Part shown: positions 48,802 through 58,052 of the stretch, piece by piece
How the letters are laid out: every line of letters begins with the position of its first letter
Position numbering within the stretch: the first letter of the stretch is position 1
DNA from: Irpex lacteus
Taxonomy: Eukaryota; Basidiomycota; Agaricomycetes; Polyporales; Irpicaceae
Reading direction: 5' to 3'
Assembly: GCA_001986395.2 (NCBI GenBank)
Contig: MQVO02000002.1
Coordinates: 124,001-188,000, forward strand
DNA length: 64,000 bases
The notes under the pieces: generated by a model
The model's database searches: none
Seen by the model: only the letters and a program-made list of their open reading frames with translations
What the model was told of the DNA's origin: nothing
Made by a program: the position numbers and the translations under genes

Positions 48802-48821
48802 TCTCTCTCTCTCTCTCTCTC
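48802..48821 (+). repeat. (TC)n microsatellite in the lectin A 5' leader
   Basis: Ten TC units lie directly before the start codon of lectin A. Copy B has only a short ctctctctc remnant at the equivalent place. CT-rich leaders are common before fungal start codons. Confidence 0.8.
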
Positions 48822-48829
48822 AAGCAACA

Positions 48830-49749
48830 ATGTCCGCTGAGAAAATCGACACCGGTGTCTGTGCGTATCGTCTAGTACTGCCTCCTGGCTAGTATGACTG
48901 CTTACAATATTGTTGAAGACTTTATCAAGAACATTGGTACAGGCACAGTCCTGACCCTCCCGTATGTCTTCAAACTCAGAGTTCTGATGACTCGCCTGAG
49001 ATTTTGCATTCACTCAGTGGAGGCTCCGCCGAGGATGGTATGTAACATGCTTCTCCGTGAACACAGCGTGACAACGAACATGGCCTGACTGTCATGTATG
49101 CAGGCACGCAAGTGCAAGGATTCGCGAAGCGCGACGTCAGTGACGTCTCGGTCCCCGCCCAACTCTGGATAATCACCGAGGTTGATAACAACGACGCCTA
49201 CTACCTTCAAAACGCAAACAGCGGCACGTACTTGACCCTCAAAGATGGTACGTCTACATGCCTTGACATAAAACTAGCGTTTTCTTGCTCACTCCGGCGT
49301 GATCGTTAGGTCTTTCCGCGGTCAACACGCCTATCATAGGTAACAAACGCACTAGCGGTAGTAGTAACCAACACTGGAAGTTTTTCTACAACCCGACGAA
49401 AACCGCATACCTGTACGTCCCTGTAACTGTGTCATTTGTCCGGGCACCTATCTCACTAGTTGTGTGGCACGCTACACTATGATTACCTGTAAAGCATCAC
49501 GAACGTAGCGTCGGGCAGTGAGTATCTCTATTCGACCGGTACTACTCAGAACTAACGATGCATAAGCCTGCATTGACCTCTATGGCGGGTAGGTCTTGAC
49601 ACACGCTTTGTGTGCTGTGCTACCCTTACTAATTCGATTCTCATCTATTTGCAACTGAAAGCGGTACCGCTGATGGTACGCCTGTGAACGGATGGAACAA
49701 CGTCGGCTGGGTCAACAAGAATCAATTGTGGGAGGCCGTACGTGTTTGA
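48830..49749 (+). CDS. Ricin-B-type beta-trefoil lectin A
   Basis: Eight short exons. The first are 48830-48860, 48919-48961, 49018-49037, 49104-49247 and 49310-49412; the last ends at 49749. They give about 150 residues. The protein begins MSAEKIDTGVYFIKNIGTGT and shows the three QxW motifs of a beta-trefoil, one per lobe: AQLW, NQHW and NQLW. The gamma-lobe reads CIDLYGGGTADGTPVNGW. There is no signal peptide, so it should be cytosolic, like many mushroom defence lectins. Carbohydrate binding through one or more lobes is the family's usual property; the ligand cannot be named. The gene ends VRV followed by a stop, as does its paralogue at 51464. No catalytic A-chain-like or other extra domain is attached. 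Confidence 0.85.
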
Positions 49750-50604
49750 ATCCCGGCTCTCGCCATGGATTAGCGACAGAATCTTGGTATGCCAGCGAGC
49801 GATCTGCTATCTAACCATCTCAATAATATTCATCTGCGTGACTAGATACTTATGGCAATCACTCAAGTTACGAAGGCTGAATTGGACTCAACTCTCTCGA
49901 CAGGAATAGTACTAGCGTTGTAGTGACCACTGTTACGAGATTTGTTGCGGCTGGTGTTTCCATGTACTAGCAAAACCCATACATTGTACGAATTCGAAAG
50001 GTTCAGGACTTGATCTTCATTGTCGGAAGGAGAAGTACTTATCAGCGTGAACAGTGAAGTTGGCGATGCTCTGCCAGTGCTTCTCGCATTCTCAGGCTGA
50101 CTGAACATATCCATATGTCGATGGCTTTCCAGGTTCATGATATTCGCGACTGAAAGGCCAGAGTTTGAAGTCCGATGATGGCTGCTCTGCCATCCAATCG
50201 CGATCCGGCGTCTAATCTGTAACCCCTATTGGCACCTGGCAGCGCCGCAGTGGTAGAGACGGCTACAACCACCGTCAACGAGTTCACTCAGCTTGAGAAC
50301 AGTTTAGGGTATTCCAGATATAAAGACTGACCATTCTTTGATAGGCCTACCTACGATAAGTACATGCCTGTTATAGTCGCTTCCACGGCGCCTCGCAGTC
50401 GGCAGGGACCACAGACTGAGGCCACGATAACGTGTCTCATACCGCTCCTAAGCACCCATTATAATCTACGGTGTGCTACGAGCATCAAGCAACAAGACAT
50501 CAAGCTACGTCGCGCTCCGCAGCTCCGATGATAGACGAGAGTGGACGTGGGTCGTAGGTTGTCCCTTACCACGCAGCCAGTGGTAGAGACATCGTGTTTC
50601 CTAA
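49750..50604. other. 3' flank of lectin A and unique spacer
   Basis: To about 50010 the sequence matches the 3' flank of copy B. From 50010 to 50604 it is unique, with only short ORFs and no motif seen. Confidence 0.5.
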
Positions 50605-50735
50605 TGTACTAGGTGAGATGGCACATAATACAGCTCATGATCATTAATTAGCCATCATTCAAGAATCGCCCATTTTTCACCCTCGCAATCATAGGCATAG
50701 CTCTCGCTCTGGACCGTCTTGAGAAGACTACTCAG

Positions 50736-51300
50736 CCACCTGGGCGCCTTTGGCATGATACCAAGTACTTCTCCAAAGGAGATTGTGACAGTTGGCTCAG
50801 ATTCTGCTCGTAGTAAGTACGTCAAGTTCTTGTATTGAGATGCCCTACACTCACCCTGTGACTCTGTGAGAGCCCAACTAGGAGTTCCTCGTGTAGCTTT
50901 GAGCTCATGACGTTCAGGAAAACGACTTGCTCGATCGCCCCAAGGTCTTTGACATAATACCGCTAGTACTCCATTGAAGACAGGTGATTTGTACTCTGGT
51001 CAGAGCGAGTACACCAAACTCTTGTATTGGGATGCTCATAGCTCATATTGCGACTTCGTGAGAGCTCGGCCACGAGTCCACGACTTGTTCGCGAGACTTC
51101 AACTTGTCTACTGCAGTGCATTGGAAGACGTCGGACTTGCTCTACCACCTGATTGTCTTTGACACAATATGTATCACTACTGTACTCCAACGGAGACAAT
51201 CTCAGACAAGTAGCTCGAACAGAACCACAGTAAGTCCACGAAATTCTCGTTCTGGAAATACCCTGATCTTATGCCTTACCAGAGCCGGTTCGAGCCACCT
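50736..51300 (+). repeat. Array of three or more diverged upstream units in copy B
   Basis: Same unit as in copy A, starting near 50736 (CCACCTGGG, then CAGTTGG), 50935 (GATCGCC, then GGTGATT) and 51145 (CCACCTGA). Spacing is again about 195-215 bp. The fourth unit of copy A has no clear partner here. Confidence 0.6.
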
Positions 51301-51463
51301 TATTACCTTCGATACCTACTGATGAGGGGGATAGATAGTTCAGCTTCACCTCACCTAGAGTGAGTATATGAATGCTCAACTCTGGGTCTCGATTACAATC
51401 AGGCTTCCCATCGCCAACTACCTCTCTCTCTCATTCGAACTTAACGAGGAAAATCAAGCAACA

Positions 51464-52381
51464 ATGGCCTCCGAGAAACTCGAAAGCGGTGTCTGTACGT
51501 ATTGTCTAGTACAATCTCATGGCTTGTACGACAACTCATGTGTTGTAGACTTCATCAAGAACGTTGCTGGCGGCACGGTCCTGAACCTCAAGTATATCAT
51601 CTCCTAGCTTAAAGCTCTAATGCTTCCGCTCACACTCACTCAGTGAAGGTTCCGCCGCTGATGGTGCGTAGCATGCTTCTCCGTGAACAACACCCCAACG
51701 AACGTGGGTTGATTGAAATATATACAGGCACGAAGGTTCAAGGATTTGCGAAGCGCGAGCTCAACGACGATGGGGTCCTCGCCCAGCTCTGGATAATCAC
51801 CAGGGTTGAAAACAGCGACGCCTACATTATTCAAAATCCACGCAGCTGCACGTACTTGACTCTCAAAGATGGTACGTCTGTATGCCTTGTCATGTACCCA
51901 AAGTTTTCCTTCTCATTCCAACATGATTGCCAGGTCGCTCCGCGAACGCTACGCCCATAGTAGGTAATCAACGTATCGACAGCGGTAGTCAGCGCTGGAA
52001 ATTTGTCCGTAACCCCAAGAAAGAGGCATACACGTACGTCTCTATCATCATGACATTTGTCGTGGCATCTGTCTAATTGCTTATGTTCTACGCTGCACTT
52101 CGACCTGTAAAGCATCACGAACGAGGCGTCGAGCAGTGAGCATCTCAAAATCTTATTTTACCGACTTTTACAGCTGACAATGAACGTAATATCAAGCCTC
52201 GGTCGTTGATCTCTATGGCGGGTAAGTCCTAAAGGTATGTTCTGCGCGGTAGTACCTTTACTAATCCGACTCTTATTTGCTTACAACTGAAAGCGGTAAA
52301 GCTGACGGTACGGCTGTGAATGGATGGTACAACGGCGGCTTCGACAACAACAATCAACAGTGGGAACTCGTACGCGTTTGA
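51464..52381 (+). CDS. Ricin-B-type beta-trefoil lectin B
   Basis: Paralogue of the gene at 48830 with the same eight-exon layout and intron phases. It begins MASEKLESGVYFIKNVAGGT and has QxW motifs AQLW, SQRW and NQQW, then ends WELVRV and a stop. Compared with lectin A, alpha-lobe residues change from GGSAEDGTQ to EGSAADGTK and the beta lobe from NANSGTYLTLKDG to NPRSCTYLTLKDG, so sugar specificity may differ. The gamma lobe keeps CIDLYGG, and GTAVNGW. All introns have GT..AG borders and no frame break was seen, so both copies look functional. Cytosolic location is expected because no signal peptide is present. Confidence 0.85.
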
Positions 52382-52640
52382 ATCCAGTTGGCCATGGATT
52401 AGCGACAGCATCTTGGTATGTCAGCGAGCTATCACCCTATCTAATTGTCTTGACAATATTCATTTGCTTGTCTAGGTACTGCACCAACTCCAGTTACGAA
52501 GCCGATTTCAAGTTGAACTCGACCGTGACTCTCTCGACAAGAATGAATACTACTGTTGTTGTATCACTGTTATGAGATTTGTCTCGGCTCGTATGATCAT
52601 GTATTACCAAGAACTCATACATTGTACGAATTCGTGTGTA

Positions 52641-52945
52641 TAAAATCAATCACGAGTTGAGGGACTCACGATGTGTCTGAATCCAAGAAGCACGACAGAA
52701 CCCGACAACTGTGACCGGGATCTTCGCGCTGATAGCACTCGCTAAATCCTCGGTGATCTCGTGAACGCATGTGCGGGTCGCACGGTCCGAACAACCGTGT
52801 GAGTCGTTGTGAGGAAATTGAGCTGCAAGTGAGCAGCACGGTCGGTGGCAGTCAACGACGTCTTGGACAGCGACCTCGACGTCGACAACAACAGCGAGCT
52901 CGACCTCAAACTCGACGAACGCAAAGCCTCTCCCGAACACGCAAA
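52641..52945. other. Spacer upstream of the isocitrate dehydrogenase gene
   Basis: About 305 bp beyond the end of duplication copy B, rich in cgac/cgtc near 52855-52920. It serves by position as promoter and leader. Confidence 0.4.
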
Positions 52946-54862
52946 ATGCTGTGGCCACACGCTACCACATACAGTCGTCTTGTGCGACCGACGACCCTAC
53001 GCTTCGCGAGCAGAGGGTTCGCTAGCAGTGGCTTCCGACTACGTGCGTCGTCCAGCGTTGCGTTCTGAGATTATTTGAAGGTTTGAATACTGATTATACT
53101 TGGATATCTGCTCACAACATGGCCAACTTCGTCAAAATGACCTGCTCTCTCACGGTACATGACTCACGATACACCCATGGATTCAAACTTCAGAGCAAAA
53201 GATTACTGTCAAGAACCCGGTTGTAGAGTTAGATGGAGATGAGATGACGAGGATAATATGGAAAAAGATCAGGGAGGAGGTGCGTCATCGACCATGGGAA
53301 TTAGAACGGTAGCGAAGAGCACTCAACTCTTCTCTATTGCATAGCTTATTCTTCCTTATGTCTCTCTGGACATCAAATACTTTGACCTCGGAGTCGAACA
53401 TCGTGATGCAGTGCGTATTCCTCTTAATCTTGCACTAGAAGGGTTGACTGAATGACTCTACCACTCACCGTGATCAGACGAACGACAAAGTGACTGTAGA
53501 CTCCGCAGAGGCTATCCTCAAGTATGGCGTCGGTATCAAGTGTGCTACCATCACACCCGACGAAGCTCGCGTGAAGGAGTTCAACCTGAAGGAGATGTGG
53601 CGAAGTCCCAACGGAACCATTCGTAACATCCTTGGCGGTACCGTCTTCCGTGAACCCATCGTGCTGAAGAGCATCCCCAAACCTGTGCCCGGATGGAAGA
53701 AGCCTATCGTTATTGGGCGTCACGCATTCGGAGATCAAGTAGGTTAATGTACAGTGCAGCTACACATGATGCTGACATTGCGCAGTATCGCTCTACTGAT
53801 TTCATCGCGCCGGGACCGGGCAAGCTTCAGCTCGTGTATACCCCTGCTGACGGCAGTGCACCTACGACCCTTAATGTCTATGACTTCAAGGACAAAGGTG
53901 TTGCTTTGGCAATGTACAACACTGATGAATCCATTCGAGGATTTGCTCATTCCTCGTTCAAGATGGCTTTATCGAAGAACCTTCCCTTGGTATGTAAACT
54001 GAGCTATATGCTACCAGCTATTCCTCTTAACTCTTTACCCAGTTCATGTCGACCAAAAACACCATCCTCAAAAAGTACGATGGCCGATTCAAGGACATCT
54101 TCCAGGAGATTTACGAGGCGTAAATATGCTTCTTCTCTCTTCGCCTTTCGCACACTAATCTTGTTTCATAGCGAATACAAGACTGCCTTTGAAAAGGCCG
54201 GTATCTACTACGAGCACCGTCTCATCGACGACATGGTCGCACAGGCCATCAAGTCGTCGGGCGGATTTGTCTGGGCGTGCAAGAACTATGACGGAGACGT
54301 TCAGTCCGACATCCTCGCCCAAGGTTTCGGAAGTCTGGGCATGATGACGAGCGAACTCGTCACTCCTGACGGAAAGACGATCGAGAGTGAGGCTGCTCAC
54401 GGTCTGTATCTTTCTTCTTCTTAACTCGTGAACCCCGCACTTACTCCTTCGCTTGATTGTAATACATCGCGAATCGAAACAAACAGGCACTGTCACGCGA
54501 CACTACCGCGAATACCAAAAGGGCAACGAAACCTCGACGAACCCGGTCGCCTCCATCTTCGCCTGGACGCGCGGTCTGCTCTTCCGCGCCAAGCTCGACG
54601 GGAACGACGCGCTCCGCCAATTCTGCGAGGACCTCGAGGCGGCGTGTGTGGAGGTTATCGACGAGGACGGGGTGATGACTAAGGATCTTGCGTTGGCGAT
54701 ACACGGGAAGGAGATGAAGAGGGAGCATTGGGTCGTGACGGATGTTTATATGGATGCTGTTAACGTGAGTTGTGGATTTTTTTGGTTGTTTGAAGTGATT
54801 TGACTGAGGCGGATTGTGTGTAGGCGAAGCTGAAGCAGAAGATTGAGGCCAGGAAGGCATGA
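52946..54862 (+). CDS. NADP-dependent isocitrate dehydrogenase with mitochondrial presequence
   Basis: Nine exons: 52946-53042, 53194-53279, 53345-53410, 53478-53738, 53786-53989, 54043-54118, 54172-54411, 54487-54764 and 54824-54862. They sum to 1347 nt, 448 residues. The first 32 residues ([20 protein letters not shown] and [12 protein letters not shown]) are Arg/Ser/Thr-rich without acids: a mitochondrial targeting sequence. The enzyme follows: [37 protein letters not shown], the substrate-binding [38 protein letters not shown], and [16 protein letters not shown], whose R-H is typical of the NADP form. It converts isocitrate and NADP+ to 2-oxoglutarate, CO2 and NADPH. An alternative start at 53119 inside intron 1, spliced to 53196, gives 427 residues without the presequence. 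Confidence 0.93.
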
Positions 54863-55575
54863 GCAGACGGGTGGAGGATCTATGTATGTTTAGGTGGTAT
54901 GTGACGGTCGGTGATTTTGTATTATTACGCAGACTATGCACTCGATGAGCTGAAGCTATCGGCTAAAGTCATGCATGACCTCAAGTCCAGCCATGTCAGG
55001 GGAGGCTTCTATGCTTATTGGGCTCTTCGCCACGTCTATTCTTGATTGTGTTGTTTAGGAGATGGTCTTTCATGGCTAAGGAATGTTGTAGTCTCAGTCG
55101 AGTCTGTAGGCCAATCCGAGGGCTGGCCACCGGAAACGGCCGTGAAGATTGCCGGTCCGACAACGCAAGCTCCGATCGTAACCCTCTTCAAACTTGATGA
55201 GCATACAGTACCGACCTCTACAGTCGACCTTCAACTCGTCTTTGAAAATGCGCCTAACAGATACGTTTCAGCATCTTTACGGTCTCGTGCGCATTGAGTC
55301 GGGCGATCATGGCTTGTGAAAACTCGCCAGACAATTCAAAGCGTTCACATGACAATCACTGCCAGACGATCGCTGCCAGGTGAGCAAGCTTCAGTCTCTG
55401 TCTGAGTCTCTGCTAGCTCAGCTGTCGAGTAACCACAGGGTAGCAAGGCACAAGAGCGGGACTATGTCATTCCCCGTTCTCTGGTGTGAGTAGAATGGTA
55501 GCCAATTTAGAGCCGGCAACCACTGATCATTCTCTCTCAGGTTATCTATTCTCATCGGAGTCGTACTCGGAGAAA
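54863..55575. other. Intergenic flank of the LTR retrotransposon
   Basis: An 83-codon ORF at 55046-55297 has no motif. The last bases before the LTR (agaaa, 55571-55575) are the presumed left target-site duplicate; its partner would lie outside the window. Confidence 0.45.
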
Positions 55576-56115
55576 TGTCACGACTTGGACAATTTTTCCT
55601 TTTATTTTTGACTATTTTTTCCGATTTTTCTCTCAATTCCTACGTCATTCCTGTACCTGTTCTGAAAGACCAGTCACGTGACCCTGGGACATGGTTATGT
55701 AATACTGTATAGTTCCATCCCACGTCCACATGATCCATAGAAGACGCTAGAACCTTGTAGAACATTGCACCATATCGTGTCATCATTGCATCATTGCTTA
55801 CTCATAGTGGTGTTAGGAGTACAGACCCGGTACCAGGGGTCCTCGTAGATACATATATAAGCCCCACTGGGCTCTGCCTGGAGACCTCAGTTTCGACCTC
55901 TTGGTCTCTAGGTATGAATTCCCCCTTTGTACTGTCGATAGTATAATGTTAACTTGGTCTCTAGTCATAAACTCTATCGCTAGTCCCTTGACGTCGGTGC
56001 TCACACACACCCCACTTGTCTCTGCGAGGGTCCGGTTTAGTTGTTAGATACTTTTGTTACGCGACCTCGTTACTCTCGACATCGAGCGAGCTCTAGCCTG
56101 GTCATAGTCGTGACA
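55576..56115 (+). repeat. 5' LTR of element 1 (540 bp)
   Basis: It is bounded by a perfect 9-bp inverted repeat: TGTCACGAC at 55576 and GTCGTGACA ending at 56115. Inside are a T-rich stretch and a TATA-like atatataagcc at about 55852-55862, with a likely transcription start shortly after. The right border gives TG...CA ends as in retroviral LTRs. The next bases, ttaggtcgaaactcc, are where a primer-binding site should lie; I could not match a tRNA. Confidence 0.75.
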
Positions 56116-56969
56116 TTAGGTCGAAACTCCTTTACTCGCCCAGACAAGACTCGTACCACTTTCACTTTCACATTCCTGAGTAGACCGACGTGCGCAAACG
56201 GTCATTGCAGTACTACGTAGGCTTGGTAACCACCCTTGAGAGGGACCAAGCTTTAGAACTTCCATACTCACCAACCCCCTCTGTTGTGTTGCCTAGTCAC
56301 CCGACACCTGCCGTTGTAAGAGTTAAGCTCGTTCGGAGATATACTCCCGAGTTTCAAACAGAGTAACATCTGTTTGACGTAGCGCGGTATCTCCTCACCA
56401 CGGGAGCAAAACTGCCGGTTACGAACTTAAGCACAGATCCGCGTACGCGGGGGAAACCAGGTGTTAAGGGAACGAAAGCACACAAGGGAGGCGTTCTCGA
56501 AGCTCGTGTCTTCTTGAACCAAACGGCAACCAGGAAGCTGGTAAACAGCCGTGGGTAAAACAGAATCAGTAACTCCTGTCCGTAGTAGTGTGACGCACGT
56601 GGTAGTAGAAAGTCGCACGTTGGAAAACTCGCCACCATTTCCCATCTTCCGTGTTACGAGCACCCGCACGTCTACGACGAAGACGAGAGAGTAGACTGTT
56701 GGGATAATAGGGAGACAAACCAACTCTTCGACTGCGCAGAACAACCTTGCCCTAATCGGTATCACCAGCCACCAACCGACCTACAACTAGTTAAACGATA
56801 CTCGGGCTTCGAGCGGTGTATACCAGATCAGCACCCTCGAGACATTCAAACTGCCGTCAACACAGCACTCCCACCGTCGCCGCAGTACTCGCGCGCATCC
56901 ACGCCTATTCCTTCACCGATCAACGTCAGTCCTACCCCACAATCCCTACCTTCTCCGACTACGCCCACA
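56116..56969 (+). other. Untranslated leader of element 1
   Basis: 854 bp between the LTR and the gag start codon. Antisense ORFs inside have no motif. It would hold the primer-binding and packaging signals, which I cannot place. Confidence 0.5.
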
Positions 56970-58052
56970 ATGGAAGGTCAAGGCCAACCCCAACAAGTCC
57001 CACCAGCGCCCGCGCAGGCGCCAGTAGCTGCACCAGATCCAACTCTGATCGCCGCCATAGTTGCCGCAGTCCAGGCTGCTATGCAGAACGTTCCCCCACC
57101 CCAAATCAATGTCAACCCCACCGCTGACTCTGTAAAGCCTGGGAAGTACAAAGGAGAACGTGGTCGAGATTTAGATCGCTTCATCTCACAATGTGATGCG
57201 TATTGGGTCACAGCCAATGTCATCGAAGACCGCAAGAAAATCCTCACTGCTCTGGGTCTTCTGGAAGGATCAGCAGCTCACTGGGCTATCGGCATCACAG
57301 ATTTCATGGCTGCCCAAGGAGGGGCTCTGCCTAACGACGTCTCCACCTGGGACCAGTTCAAAGGACAACTTCGAAAGTTCTTTGGTGATGCTACCCCAGA
57401 AGACTCCGCAATCATCGAGCTCACCAAACTCTGCAACCTCGAGCCCAAAGAAAGGAATGCTCGGGACGTCGCCGCGTATGTCACGGAGTTTCGCACCCTG
57501 GTCAACCGGATCTCTGGGTTGTCAGGAAAAGACAAGGAGATCAGGTTTACCTCTGGACTCCCAAATTGGTTGTATACTCGCTTGGCCACCGCAGAAACAC
57601 CTCCTACCACGTACGACGAGTGGCAGGAACGAGCTCTCAAAGCCTATGCAGCCAACCAGAGAGTACGAGAACGCGAGGCAGCGGACAAGAAGTCCCCCTC
57701 CACACCCTCCACGTCTAGAACCACGATGACGCAACGAGCTCCAGTCTTCCAGCCTGCACCGCGACCCACCAACTCGGGCCCAGTTCCAATGGAAGTAGAT
57801 GCTTCGCAGACTCGGCAGTATCGTGCCGACACGAAGTGTTACAACTGTGACAAGGTGACAAACCCACCTCACATGGCCCGGGAATGTCCCGAACCTCCAC
57901 GTCGTCGTCGTCCTCGAGTAGCAGCCAATACAACTGCCACCGCGGCATCATCCTCGGCAGACTCTGAAGAAATCATTGCCAATATGAGAGACACGATCGA
58001 CGCGCTGAAGAAGGAGCTTGACGAGCTCAAAAAGGCTAAGGAGGATTTTTGA
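56970..58052 (+). CDS. gag: Gag-like capsid protein of element 1
   Basis: 360 residues. A Pro/Gln/Ala-rich N-terminus is followed by the retrotransposon gag core: KYKGERGRDLDRFISQCDAY, ILTALGLLEGSAAHWA, WDQFKGQLRKFFGD and LTKLCNLEPKERN. A nucleic-acid-binding zinc knuckle follows as CYNCDKVTNPPHMARECPEP, spaced Cx2Cx7Hx4C rather than the usual Cx2Cx4Hx4C. The protein ends in a predicted coiled coil (TIDALKKELDELKKAKEDF). Pol starts in the -1 frame, overlapping the gag stop codon by four bases at a run of five T. Confidence 0.85.
   Translation: MEGQGQPQQVPPAPAQAPVAAPDPTLIAAIVAAVQAAMQNVPPPQINVNPTADSVKPGKYKGERGRDLDRFISQCDAYWVTANVIEDRKKILTALGLLEGSAAHWAIGITDFMAAQGGALPNDVSTWDQFKGQLRKFFGDATPEDSAIIELTKLCNLEPKERNARDVAAYVTEFRTLVNRISGLSGKDKEIRFTSGLPNWLYTRLATAETPPTTYDEWQERALKAYAANQRVREREAADKKSPSTPSTSRTTMTQRAPVFQPAPRPTNSGPVPMEVDASQTRQYRADTKCYNCDKVTNPPHMARECPEPPRRRRPRVAANTTATAASSSADSEEIIANMRDTIDALKKELDELKKAKEDF

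Larger units (their letters stand above)
47880..50010 (+). repeat. Tandem segmental duplication, copy A (lectin gene plus upstream repeat array)
   Basis: The sequence from about 47880 (gcacataatatagc, then attaatgagccatcattcaa) to about 50010 (acattgtacgaattcg) recurs in the same direction at about 50605-52640. The match covers 950 bp upstream of the gene, the gene with all its introns, and some 250 bp of 3' flank. Offsets drift from about 2720 to 2634 bp because of small indels. Divergence is moderate by eye. Confidence 0.8.
50605..52640 (+). repeat. Tandem segmental duplication, copy B
   Basis: Direct copy of 47880-50010: the same start (gcacataatacagc, attaattagccatcattcaa) and the same end (acattgtacgaattcg). 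It carries lectin B and at least three upstream units near 50736, 50935 and 51145. Confidence 0.8.

Noticed and set aside
50230..50600. tRNA-like tgg-tagagac motifs between the lectin copies
   Set aside because: They resemble an A box only over about ten bases; no acceptor stem or T arm could be folded around them.
47880..51300. Possible CRISPR-like array in the regularly spaced upstream repeats
   Set aside because: Units are long, diverged and eukaryotic, with no constant short repeat separated by unique spacers.
53119..53154. ATG at 53119 as the only start of isocitrate dehydrogenase
   Set aside because: The upstream exon 52946-53042 gives a textbook mitochondrial presequence and splices in frame, so I annotate the longer form and keep this start as an alternative.
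55046..55297. 83-codon ORF after the isocitrate dehydrogenase gene
   Set aside because: Somewhat protein-like, but no motif, no start context and no supporting splice sites.
57193..57729. 178-codon ORF inside gag in another frame
   Set aside because: Shadow of the gag gene; its sequence has no domain and gag itself is clearly coding.
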